Shown in pieces: positions 8,020 through 15,683 of a stretch of DNA of 64,000 bases (its first letter is position 1; every line of letters starts with the position of its first letter). The notes under the pieces are model-generated. The model ran no database searches. It was not told where the DNA came from and was given only the letters and a program-made list of their open reading frames with translations. A program made the position numbers and the translations under genes. The DNA is from Rhodobiaceae bacterium UBA7804. GTDB lineage: Bacteria; Pseudomonadota; Alphaproteobacteria; Parvibaculales; Parvibaculaceae. The DNA lies in the NCBI GenBank assembly GCA_002480495.1, contig DLCG01000005.1, positions 93,326-157,325 of the forward strand, written 5' to 3'.

Positions 8020-9824
8020 AGGGTCTTTCCTTTTCGCTTTCGTCGCTTCGCGCGGCTTTCGCTTCGGGCGTCCGCGCGGAGGATGTCGCGCGCGAGGCGC
8101 TCGCCCGCGCCGATGCCTGCAACGATCCGGCGGTGTGGATTTCGCGCTTCGAGGATGAGGAGGTGCTCTCCCGTGCCCGCGCGCTGGACGAACTGCCGAG
8201 CGAGGCGCGCGCGCGCATGGTCCTCTTCGGCGTGCCCTTCGCGGTGAAGGACAATATCGACGTGGCGGGCCTGCCGACCACGGCGGCCTGTCCGGCCTTC
8301 GCCTATCAGCCGAAGGAGAGCGCCTTTGTCGTCAAGAGGCTGATGGAGGCGGGCGCCATCCCGCTCGGCAAGACCAATCTCGACCAGTTCGCGACCGGTC
8401 TCGTCGGCACGCGCTCCCCGCTTGGGAGCCCCCGCTCCGTCTTTAATCACGATTACATTTCGGGAGGGTCGTCGTCGGGTTCCGCCGTCGCGGTTGCCGC
8501 GGGCATCGTTTCCTTCGCCCTCGGCACGGATACGGCGGGTTCGGGCCGCGTGCCCGCCGCCTTCAACAATATCGTGGGGCTCAAGCCGTCGCGCGGGCTT
8601 CTCTCGACGCGCGGCGTCGTGCCCGCCTGCCGCTCGCTCGATTGCGTCTCGATCTTTGCGCTCACGGTCGCCGACGCCGGAACCGTCTTCGATGCGGCGG
8701 CGCGGTTCGACGGGCAGGATGTCTATGCGCGTGCGCGCATGCCGGAGACGCCTCGAAGTCTCGGCGAGGGCTTTACCTTCGCCGTGCCGCGCGCCTCCGA
8801 TCTCCAGTTCTTCGGCGACGATGAGGCCGCGCGCCTTTTCGAGGAAGCGTCGGAGCGGCTCGAAGAACTTGGCGGCCGCGCGCGCTGGATCGACTTCTCG
8901 CTTTTCGCGGAAGCGGCCGCGCTTCTCTATGATGGGCCCTTCGTCGCCGAGCGTACCGCCGCCGTCGGCAATTTCATCGAGGCGCATGAGGCCGAAACCG
9001 ATCCGACGGTTCGCGGCATTGTGCTTGGCGGGCGGAAGCGCGAAGCGGTCGAGACCTTCGAGGCGCTGTACAAGCTCGAAGCGCTGAAGCGCCGCGCGCT
9101 GACACTCTTTACCGATATCGATTTTCTCGTCGTGCCGACGACGCCTACCATCTATCGCGTGGACGAGATCGCGGCCGAGCCCTTGAAGCTCAACAGCCGC
9201 CTCGGCATCTACACGAACTTCATGAACCTGCTCGATATGGCGGGCATCGCGATCCCCGCCGGCATCCGCGCGAGCGGCAAGGTGGCGGGTCTTCCCTTCG
9301 GGGTGACGCTTTGCGCGCCGGCCTTCTCGGAAGGAAAGCTCTGCGAACTCGCCGCCGCCTTCGAAACGGCGCAGGCGCTTGTGCCGGGCGGCCCCATGCC
9401 GCCATCGGCGCCCGATGAAGATTTCATCGAACTTGCGGTCGTCGGTGCGCATATGTCGGGCCTGCCGCTCAACCATGAGCTGACCTCGCGCGGCGCGATG
9501 TTCGTGGAGCGCACGAAGACGGCGCCCCGCTACCGCTTCTATGCACTGGCGGGCGGGCCGCCCTTCCGGCCGGGTCTCGTGCGGGTGGCGGAAGGCGGAA
9601 GTTCCATCGAGCTCGAAGTCTGGCGCGTGCCGCGCTCCGCTTTCGGCAGCTTCATGGCGGGAGTGCCGCAGCCGCTCTGCATCGGCACGCTCGATCTCGT
9701 TTCCGGGCGCAGCGTCAAGGGGTTCCTTTGCGAGGAGAGCGGGCTCGATGGCGCGGAGGAGATCACCTCCTTCGGCGGCTGGCGCGCCTTCATGGCCTCG
9801 AAGGCGGAGAAAGTTCCGGGCTAG
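8016..9824 (+). CDS. atzF: Allophanate hydrolase
   Basis: A 602-residue amidase-signature enzyme that splits allophanate to ammonia and carbon dioxide, the last step of this pathway. The Ser-cisSer-Lys triad is visible: Lys in VKDNIDV, the Ser-rich GGSSSGSAVAVAAG, and the nucleophile region GTDTAGSGRVPA. The C-terminal third is the extra domain typical of AtzF. I start it at a TTG at 8016, which overlaps the carboxylase stop (TTGA) and has GGAGG seven bases upstream; the longer in-frame ATG at 7926 lies inside the carboxylase. The last 42 bases of coding sequence recur at 11920. Confidence 0.9.
   Translation: MKGLSFSLSSLRAAFASGVRAEDVAREALARADACNDPAVWISRFEDEEVLSRARALDELPSEARARMVLFGVPFAVKDNIDVAGLPTTAACPAFAYQPKESAFVVKRLMEAGAIPLGKTNLDQFATGLVGTRSPLGSPRSVFNHDYISGGSSSGSAVAVAAGIVSFALGTDTAGSGRVPAAFNNIVGLKPSRGLLSTRGVVPACRSLDCVSIFALTVADAGTVFDAAARFDGQDVYARARMPETPRSLGEGFTFAVPRASDLQFFGDDEAARLFEEASERLEELGGRARWIDFSLFAEAAALLYDGPFVAERTAAVGNFIEAHEAETDPTVRGIVLGGRKREAVETFEALYKLEALKRRALTLFTDIDFLVVPTTPTIYRVDEIAAEPLKLNSRLGIYTNFMNLLDMAGIAIPAGIRASGKVAGLPFGVTLCAPAFSEGKLCELAAAFETAQALVPGGPMPPSAPDEDFIELAVVGAHMSGLPLNHELTSRGAMFVERTKTAPRYRFYALAGGPPFRPGLVRVAEGGSSIELEVWRVPRSAFGSFMAGVPQPLCIGTLDLVSGRSVKGFLCEESGLDGAEEITSFGGWRAFMASKAEKVPG
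9779..9820. repeat. 42-bp direct repeat, copy 1 (3' end of atzF)
   Basis: This stretch, which encodes the last residues of allophanate hydrolase (through KVPG), is identical over 42 bases to 11920-11961. The copies are 2141 bp apart and flank the RpiR regulator and DUF2817 genes. After this copy the reading frame ends in TAG; after the second copy the same frame ends in TGA. Confidence 0.95.
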
Positions 9825-9844
9825 GGGGATATCCTGAAAAGAGC

Positions 9845-10693
9845 TCACCTCAGCGAACCGGTCTTGGTCCACATTGCTTCCATGTGCTCCAGCCGTTTGA
9901 TTACGCTGTCGCCCAACTCCCTGGCCACGGCATCGAGCAGGAAGCCGAGGAGCGCGGTGAGGCCGGTCTTGCTGTCGAAGAATCCGCATGTCGCCTGTGA
10001 AACCCGGAAGTTCACATCGCTGCGTAGAGCGATGGCATTCTGCGGTCCCTCGGTGATGGCGATCGTCTTCAAACCCAGCCCCCGCGCGCGGTCATGCGTC
10101 TCCACGACCCAGCTTTCGTTTCGCTGCGCATCCATGGTCACCAGTACGTCGCCTCGTTTTGCCAGACCGAGTTCGCTTGCAACGCGGAAAGGCGAGCCAT
10201 CGAGCAGGTGCAACCGGGGGCGGATGATCCGCATGAAGTCGTGAAAGGTAGTGGCGGGACCGATCCATTGTCCGCTCGCTAGAATGAAAATCCGGCGGCC
10301 GGGATCGGCAAGCCATGAGACCGTCTTGTTGCGCCGGGTTGTGTCGATTGCCGAAAGCGTTTCCTTGATATTCAGCACTTCGATCTCGATCCAGGCGGAT
10401 ATGTCCTGCCGGGCCGCCGGATCGCGGGCACGCTTGTAGGCCGATGAAATCCGGGTGGAGAGTTCCTGGCGGATATTCGCCTGAAGATCGCTGAAGCCCG
10501 ACAACCCGAGCTTGCCCGCGAAGCGCACGATGCTGGGCGCCGATGTGCCCGCCGCCTTCGCAACACTTGCCGCTGTGCCGAAGGCCACCAGTTCCGGTTC
10601 GTTGCCGACAAGACGGGCAATCCGTTGCTCCGTGCGGGTCAGCCTCGCCGATATCCCCTCGATGCGCGCCGAAATTGTTTTGGTAACAGGCAT
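9845..10693 (-). CDS. MurR/RpiR family transcriptional regulator
   Basis: A 282-residue DNA-binding regulator. The N-terminal HTH_6 domain occupies about residues 1-77 (LTRTEQRIARLV, then AAGTSAPSIVRFAGKLGLSGFSDLQ). A SIS domain, expected to bind a phosphosugar or a related ligand, lies at about 125-260. It is divergent from the DUF2817 gene at 10812 across a 118-bp gap and probably controls that gene, itself, or both. The ligand is unknown. It lies inside the region bounded by the 42-bp repeats and is convergent with atzF, so a role in guanidine metabolism is not implied. Confidence 0.85.
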   Translation of the reverse strand: MPVTKTISARIEGISARLTRTEQRIARLVGNEPELVAFGTAASVAKAAGTSAPSIVRFAGKLGLSGFSDLQANIRQELSTRISSAYKRARDPAARQDISAWIEIEVLNIKETLSAIDTTRRNKTVSWLADPGRRIFILASGQWIGPATTFHDFMRIIRPRLHLLDGSPFRVASELGLAKRGDVLVTMDAQRNESWVVETHDRARGLGLKTIAITEGPQNAIALRSDVNFRVSQATCGFFDSKTGLTALLGFLLDAVARELGDSVIKRLEHMEAMWTKTGSLR

Positions 10694-10720
10694 TACATTC
10701 TTTCTGTATCCGTAACGCTA

Positions 10721-10726
10721 ATTATA
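10721..10726 (-). promoter_or_regulatory. Candidate -10 box of the RpiR-type regulator gene
   Basis: On the minus strand a perfect TATAAT lies 28 bases upstream of the regulator ATG, in the short divergent promoter region. No well-placed -35 hexamer is obvious; a TTGCAT lies about 20 bases further upstream, a longer spacing than usual. Confidence 0.45.
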
Positions 10727-10811
10727 CTCCTGGCGCGAAGCCGCGAATGCAAGCTGTAAGGGTCATGCCCCGCTGGGGGAGGCGGCCTCCAGCGCAAAAG
10801 AAGGAGGATGA

Positions 10812-11888
10812 ATGATGATGGATCTTGCCGGGATGGCGGAGCGCTATCTGACGGCGCGAGACACCTTTCTGTCGAACGCGCGCAAGGCGGGTTGGCAGAC
10901 CGAAAGCATCGCGCATCCATTGCAAGGCCCGGGCGGCATAACGCTTCACACAGATATCGCCAGCGCCGGCAATCCAGATAGCGACTATCTCTTGATGGTG
11001 ACGTCTGGGACACATGGCATCGAAGGTTATCTCGGCTCGGAAATACAAAGCCGGCTTCTCGCCGAAGGCATCGTTGCCGCGGACGCAAGGGATTGTCATG
11101 CCGTCATGGTCCATGCGGTCAATCCATATGGCTTCGCATGGCACCGGCGCGTCAACGAAGACAATGTCGATCTCAATCGCAACTTCATCGACTTTGATGC
11201 GCCGCTGCCCGTCAATGAAGACTACGAAGAGTTCTACTCCCTTCTGAACCCGGTCGAGTGGAACGAGCAATATGAAGAGACCTTGAAGGGCGAGGCCGCG
11301 GCGGCCATTGCGCGTCTTGGGCTCGGCCCTGTCTTCAAGGCGGTCAGCGGCGGCCAGTATCGATATCCCCAAGGCCTGCAGTATGGCGGCAGCGGTCCGA
11401 GCTGGTCGCGGCAGACCATCGAGGCGATCTGGTCACGCATGATGACAGGAAAGAAATGCGCGACACAGATCGACATTCATACCGGCCTTGGAGAGCCGGG
11501 GGTTGGCGTTCTCCTGACCTACGGGGCGGAGGAGCAGGCGCGCATCCGGCGCGCCAGAACGATGTGGGAGGATATTTTCGTGTCGCCGCCGCCGGGGAGC
11601 GGCGATGTGATGGCGCAAGGGGTTCTTGGTCCGCGGCTGGAAGAAATGTTTCCCAAAGAGGATGTTCTCGCCGTGGTGCTTGAATATGGCACCCTGCCGC
11701 CCGTCGATGTCCTGCACGGTATAGCCGCTGACAATTGGCTCCACCATCATGGCAGGATCGACAGTCCCGCCGGTTCCCGCATCAAGCAGCTCATGCTCGA
11801 TGCCTTCTACCTCGACGATGCAGGGCTGCGTGAAAAAGCCTATCTGCGTGCGAGAGATGTCGTCTCTGCGGCCGGACGATACGTCTGA
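10812..11888 (+). CDS. DUF2817 family M14-like zinc peptidase/amidohydrolase
   Basis: A 358-residue protein of the DUF2817 group, related to M14 metallopeptidases. Likely zinc ligands are His and Glu in SGTHGIEGYLG and His in DIHTGLGEPG; a probable catalytic Glu is in LEYGTLPP. The family-typical NPYGFAWHRRVNEDNVDLNRNF lies between. No signal peptide is seen, so it should be cytoplasmic. Its substrate is unknown. Three consecutive ATGs (10812, 10815, 10818) follow AAGGAGG; I give the first, although the second has better spacing. It is divergent from the RpiR regulator and lies within the repeat-bounded segment. Confidence 0.8.
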   Translation: MMMDLAGMAERYLTARDTFLSNARKAGWQTESIAHPLQGPGGITLHTDIASAGNPDSDYLLMVTSGTHGIEGYLGSEIQSRLLAEGIVAADARDCHAVMVHAVNPYGFAWHRRVNEDNVDLNRNFIDFDAPLPVNEDYEEFYSLLNPVEWNEQYEETLKGEAAAAIARLGLGPVFKAVSGGQYRYPQGLQYGGSGPSWSRQTIEAIWSRMMTGKKCATQIDIHTGLGEPGVGVLLTYGAEEQARIRRARTMWEDIFVSPPPGSGDVMAQGVLGPRLEEMFPKEDVLAVVLEYGTLPPVDVLHGIAADNWLHHHGRIDSPAGSRIKQLMLDAFYLDDAGLREKAYLRARDVVSAAGRYV

Positions 11889-11919
11889 GCGGCGGAGTCG
11901 GGGCGGTCTGATCTGTTGA

Positions 11920-11961
11920 CTGGCGCGCCTTCATGGCCTCGAAGGCGGAGAAAGTTCCGGG
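11920..11961. repeat. 42-bp direct repeat, copy 2 (displaced atzF 3' end)
   Basis: A perfect copy of 9779-9820, starting 32 bases after the DUF2817 stop. Read in the atzF frame it ends KVPG followed by TGA at 11963. There is no start codon or longer reading frame here, so it is a fragment, perhaps the original end of atzF before the intervening genes were inserted. Confidence 0.95.
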
Positions 11962-12051
11962 GTGAACCCGGTCGCCGGTAGTCTTCCCGGGGCAAAGCCG
12001 CTTATCCTGCCGCACATGACAGAAATCACAGTAAGTGCGGACCGGTAGGCA

Positions 12052-12867
12052 ATGGCGATCTGGGGTTCCGACGCGGCGCCGAACGAAGCGCCGCCACGGC
12101 AGCATGACGTTCGAGTATCCGCGCTGCGCTGGTACGATCTCGTTCTGCTGCCGCTCGGTGCTGCCGGGTTCGCGCTCGTCACCGGGCTTTTCCTCGTGCT
12201 GGCGGACTGGATATTTCTCGCGCCGGACGGCGCAACACCGGGCCAGTGGGCGCGCTCGGTTTCGTCTTCGGTCTGGTTTGCCTATGCCTTGCAGATCGCG
12301 CTTTATGCCGGCGTCGTTCTGACCGGTTTCGCTTTGCTTCGATGGCGCGGATGCCGCCTCTCCGAAGTCTATTTTCCGCGCGTCCGTTTTCGCAGCGTGC
12401 TCGCGGCCGGAGGGCTCGGCGCGATCTTCGCCGGACTTTTCATGGGGCTTCTTTCGCTGCTGCCCCCCGAAACGCAGCAGCAGCTCATCGAGCAGAGCGA
12501 ACTTCTTTCACCGACGAGCGGCGGCGAGGCGCTCGCGCTCCTTTTCCTCGCCGTGCTGCTCGCGCCTCTCGCCGAGGAGCTTTACTTCCGGGGCGTCATG
12601 CTGCGGCTTCTTTCGGAGAAGATGCGCTTCGTCACCAGTGCGAGCCTGACGGCGATCCTCTTCTCCCTCTCGCATGGTCACCTGTTCGTCCTGCCCGGTC
12701 CTGGCGGCTGGGCGCTGACCGGTCTCCTTTTCACCGTCGGCTTCGTCTTTGCGGCTCTGGCGCGGTTCACGGGCTCGCTTCGCGTGCCGGTGGTCATGCA
12801 TGGCGCCTATAATGCCGTCCTGCTCGCGCCCGGCGTCACGGCCGTCTTCAACGGCCTGCCCTTTTAA
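12052..12867 (+). CDS. CPBP family intramembrane metalloprotease
   Basis: A 271-residue integral membrane protein of the CAAX-protease/bacteriocin-processing (CPBP, Abi) family. About seven hydrophobic segments are visible. The three family motifs are present: PLAEELYFRG (EExxxR) near residue 176, FSLSHGH near residue 203, and HGAYNA near residue 247. Substrate unknown. The start at 12052 has only a weak GGTAGG upstream. The stop overlaps the stop of the convergent M50 protease gene by four bases. Confidence 0.85.
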   Translation: MAIWGSDAAPNEAPPRQHDVRVSALRWYDLVLLPLGAAGFALVTGLFLVLADWIFLAPDGATPGQWARSVSSSVWFAYALQIALYAGVVLTGFALLRWRGCRLSEVYFPRVRFRSVLAAGGLGAIFAGLFMGLLSLLPPETQQQLIEQSELLSPTSGGEALALLFLAVLLAPLAEELYFRGVMLRLLSEKMRFVTSASLTAILFSLSHGHLFVLPGPGGWALTGLLFTVGFVFAALARFTGSLRVPVVMHGAYNAVLLAPGVTAVFNGLPF

Positions 12868-13988
12868 CCGAGGCTCTGCTTCAGCTCCATGAGCCGCATG
12901 ATGTCTCGCAGCGCGACGATGCCGAGAAGCCTGCCATCCTTCACGACGAGGAGGCGCGATGTGCCGCCTTCGCGCATCGCGCGGAGCGCCGTCTCGGCAT
13001 TTTCCTCCGGGCCGATTACATTCGCCCTGGAAAGCGGCCGCATCGTGTCGAAGACGCGGCGCTTCTCCCATTCCGTCCGGTCGAGTTCGCGCAGATCGGC
13101 GACGCCGATGACGCCGACGGGTTTTTCGTCTTCCATCACCGGGAAACATTCATGGAATGAGCCGTAGACGTAATTGTCCACCAGCTCGCGCAGGCTGATA
13201 TCCCCCGGCGCGGTCACCGGATTTTTCGTCATGATGCGCGAGACGGGCTCGGCTTCCAGAAGCACATGCGCCTGAAGCTGCGCGTAGGAGGCGCGCGAGG
13301 CCGAATGCAGGAAGAGGCCGATCAGCCCCCACCACAGGCCGCCGATCAGGTTGCCCGAGAAAAGGCTTACCACGCCGAGCGCGATCAGGATGAGGCCGAA
13401 AGTCTGTCCGGCCGAAGAAGCCCTTCTCGTCGCCTCGTTCAGGTCGCCCAGCCGCCCCCATAGCCAGGCGCGATAGACGCGGCCGCCATCGAGCGGAAAG
13501 GCGGGGACCATGTTGAAGATAGCCACGACGAGATTGATAAGCGCGAGATAGCCCGCAACGCCGGTAATCGCTTCGCCAAGGCCTGCCGCCCGCGCAACCG
13601 AGGCGAGCAGATAGAACGAAACGGCGAGCACGAGACTTGCGATCGGCCCGGCAATCGCCATCAGCAATTCCGAGCGCGCCGTCGGCGGTTCCTTCTCCAT
13701 ATGGGCGACGCCGCCGAAAATGAAGAGCGTGATGCCCTTGATGGGAATGTCGAAGCGGCGTGCGACGAGCGAGTGCGAGAGTTCGTGCAGGATGATCGAG
13801 AGGAAAAGACCCGCCGCGCCGACAATGCCCATCGACCAGTAGGTGAGGGGGGCAAGACCCGGATAGATTTCGGGGAAATAGCCGGAAGCAAGTGTCCAGG
13901 ACACGAGCAGCGCGATGAAGATCCAGCTCAGGTCGAGCATCACATCGAAGCCCGCAAGGCGGAACAGTCTGATCTGCTTGCCGAACAT
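12864..13988 (-). CDS. Site-2 protease (M50) family protein with C-terminal CBS domains
   Basis: A 374-residue membrane metalloprotease. The zinc motif HELSH (in SIILHELSHSLVARRF) and the second ligand motif FPLDGGR are both present among about six membrane segments in residues 1-215. Two CBS repeats occupy about residues 240-370. This arrangement matches the CBS-containing S2P group in which nucleotide binding to the CBS pair is thought to control activity. I chose the ATG at 13988 because it follows AAAGGAGACGGG; an upstream in-frame GTG at 14012 lacks such a site. Confidence 0.88.
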   Translation of the reverse strand: MFGKQIRLFRLAGFDVMLDLSWIFIALLVSWTLASGYFPEIYPGLAPLTYWSMGIVGAAGLFLSIILHELSHSLVARRFDIPIKGITLFIFGGVAHMEKEPPTARSELLMAIAGPIASLVLAVSFYLLASVARAAGLGEAITGVAGYLALINLVVAIFNMVPAFPLDGGRVYRAWLWGRLGDLNEATRRASSAGQTFGLILIALGVVSLFSGNLIGGLWWGLIGLFLHSASRASYAQLQAHVLLEAEPVSRIMTKNPVTAPGDISLRELVDNYVYGSFHECFPVMEDEKPVGVIGVADLRELDRTEWEKRRVFDTMRPLSRANVIGPEENAETALRAMREGGTSRLLVVKDGRLLGIVALRDIMRLMELKQSLG

Positions 13989-14350
13989 CCCGTCTCCTTT
14001 CGTTTTCTCCACTCTATACGAGTAAATTCACCGCCGCATGGGCGGCACATCGGCGCAGCCCGGCACCGGACTCTTCCTCCCCCCGCAACGATCGCGAGCC
14101 TCGTTAGTCCATTTGGATCATGCGAGCCGGAGCCCGCCTTCCTAGTCTCCGCCAGCAACAGGATTTTCCGGCCGATTCACCGTCTCCGCGAAGAGCGTGG
14201 GAAGCGAACGCTTGGCCGGACGGGTCATGCAACAAGGGGTGAAATGTGACGATGTCGAAGAGAGGGCGCGGCGTAACGGGCGCTCACGAGCCGTTTTCGG
14301 GGCTTTATGGATTGGCCGGATGGACGGGATTTGGCGAGGGAAAGCGGCGG
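13989..14350. other. Intergenic region, 362 bp
   Basis: This gap separates the divergently transcribed M50 protease gene and the TPR/barrel gene and must hold both promoters. I see no convincing coding frame, RNA or repeat. An in-frame upstream ATG for the barrel gene exists at 14246, but the residues it would add are not a signal peptide. Confidence 0.5.
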
Positions 14351-15670
14351 ATGAGGCTTGTTGCCCTTGCGGGTGCGCTTGCGCTCGCGGCGGCAGGTGC
14401 CGCAACGGCCGGGCCTATGGAAGACGCCTCCGCGCATCTCTCGCAGGGTGACGCTGCGGCTGCCTATGAGGTTCTGAAGCCGGAGGAGCGCGCCCGCGCG
14501 GGCAATCCGGATTACGACTACATGCTGGGCATCTCGGCCATCGACTCGGGCCGTCCGGCGGAGGCCGTTGCGGCCTTCGAGCGCGTTCTCGCCGTGAAGC
14601 CGGATCATCTGCAGGCGCGCGCGGAACTCGGCCGTGCCTATATCGCGATGAACGAGCCCGAAGCGGCGCGGCGCGAACTCGCCGCCGTCGAATCGCATGA
14701 AAGCGTGCCGGACAATGTCCGGGAAACGATCGACCGCTATGTGACGGCGCTCGATACCGGGCTTTCCGGCGGCGGCACGCAGATCGCGCATCGCCTTACG
14801 CTCCGCGCGGGCTACGACACCAATGTCAACAATTCGACGAGCGACAGCCGTATCCTCATCCCGGCATTCGCCGGTCTCGGTTTCGCGACGCTCGGCGCGG
14901 GCGCGACTTCGGAAGAAGATGGATTCGGCGAAGTTCTCGGCCGCACCTCGCTGACGCATGGCATCGCCATCGACAAGCAGCTCCTGCTCGATCTCACCGC
15001 CTCCTACCGCGCGAATGCGGATCTCGACCAGTTCAATCAGGGCATCGCGGGTATCAATTTCGGCTACTCGCAGCGTACGCCCGATCACGGCACTTTCACG
15101 ATCTCGGGTCAGGCCCAGTCCTACTGGGTGGACGACGAGGTCTACCGCTACACTTACGGCGCGCTCGGCCAGTGGACCTACCGCACGGCAGGCCTGACGG
15201 ATTATGCCGTCTACCTGCAATATTCGAAGCTCAACTATCCCTCGAACAGCGTGCAGAACGCGAACCGCTACACGGGCGGCGCGACCATCGGCCAGAGCCT
15301 TGGCGGGCCGCGCGACCCGTATGTCTATGGCGGCGCCTATGCGGGACTTGAAAAGCTCACGGACTCGAACTTCGATCACTTGAGCTACGCCTTTGGCGGT
15401 TTGCGCGCTGGCGGGGAGCTCACGCTCATGCCGCGCCTTCGCGGCTATGCGAACGCTGCGGTCGAATTCTCGGAATATGAAGAACCCGATCCGCTCTTCC
15501 TCGAGGAGCGTTCGACCATTCGCGCCGACGCCATTGCGGGCCTTCGCTACCAGCTCAGCAACGAGCTCACGCTCGGCGGCGAGGTCGCCTACACGCATTC
15601 CGACAGCAACATCGTGCTCTACGAGTACGACCGCGTTGTCGCCTCCCTTTCCCTCAGTCTCGATTTCTGA
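14351..15670 (+). CDS. TPR plus outer-membrane beta-barrel protein (Slam/DUF560-like)
   Basis: A 439-residue outer-membrane protein. The start at 14351 gives a clean signal peptide (MRLVALAGALALAAAGAATA). Residues 25-135 form tetratricopeptide-type helices (GISAIDSGRPAEAVAAFERVLAVKPDHLQARAELGRAY). From about residue 140 to the end are alternating beta strands, ending in SLSLDF with the C-terminal Phe typical of barrels. Domain order and size match Slam-like (DUF560, type XI secretion) translocators, although I cannot confirm the family by search. Fourteen bases downstream begins a secreted protein with TbpB-like barrel repeats, the sort of cargo such translocators move. Confidence 0.7.
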   Translation: MRLVALAGALALAAAGAATAGPMEDASAHLSQGDAAAAYEVLKPEERARAGNPDYDYMLGISAIDSGRPAEAVAAFERVLAVKPDHLQARAELGRAYIAMNEPEAARRELAAVESHESVPDNVRETIDRYVTALDTGLSGGGTQIAHRLTLRAGYDTNVNNSTSDSRILIPAFAGLGFATLGAGATSEEDGFGEVLGRTSLTHGIAIDKQLLLDLTASYRANADLDQFNQGIAGINFGYSQRTPDHGTFTISGQAQSYWVDDEVYRYTYGALGQWTYRTAGLTDYAVYLQYSKLNYPSNSVQNANRYTGGATIGQSLGGPRDPYVYGGAYAGLEKLTDSNFDHLSYAFGGLRAGGELTLMPRLRGYANAAVEFSEYEEPDPLFLEERSTIRADAIAGLRYQLSNELTLGGEVAYTHSDSNIVLYEYDRVVASLSLSLDF

Positions 15671-15683
15671 TCTCGAAGGAGCC

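Noticed and set aside
7914..9989. Long minus-strand open frame opposite atzF
   Set aside because: It is a shadow of the amidase gene; no ribosome-binding site or recognisable domain.
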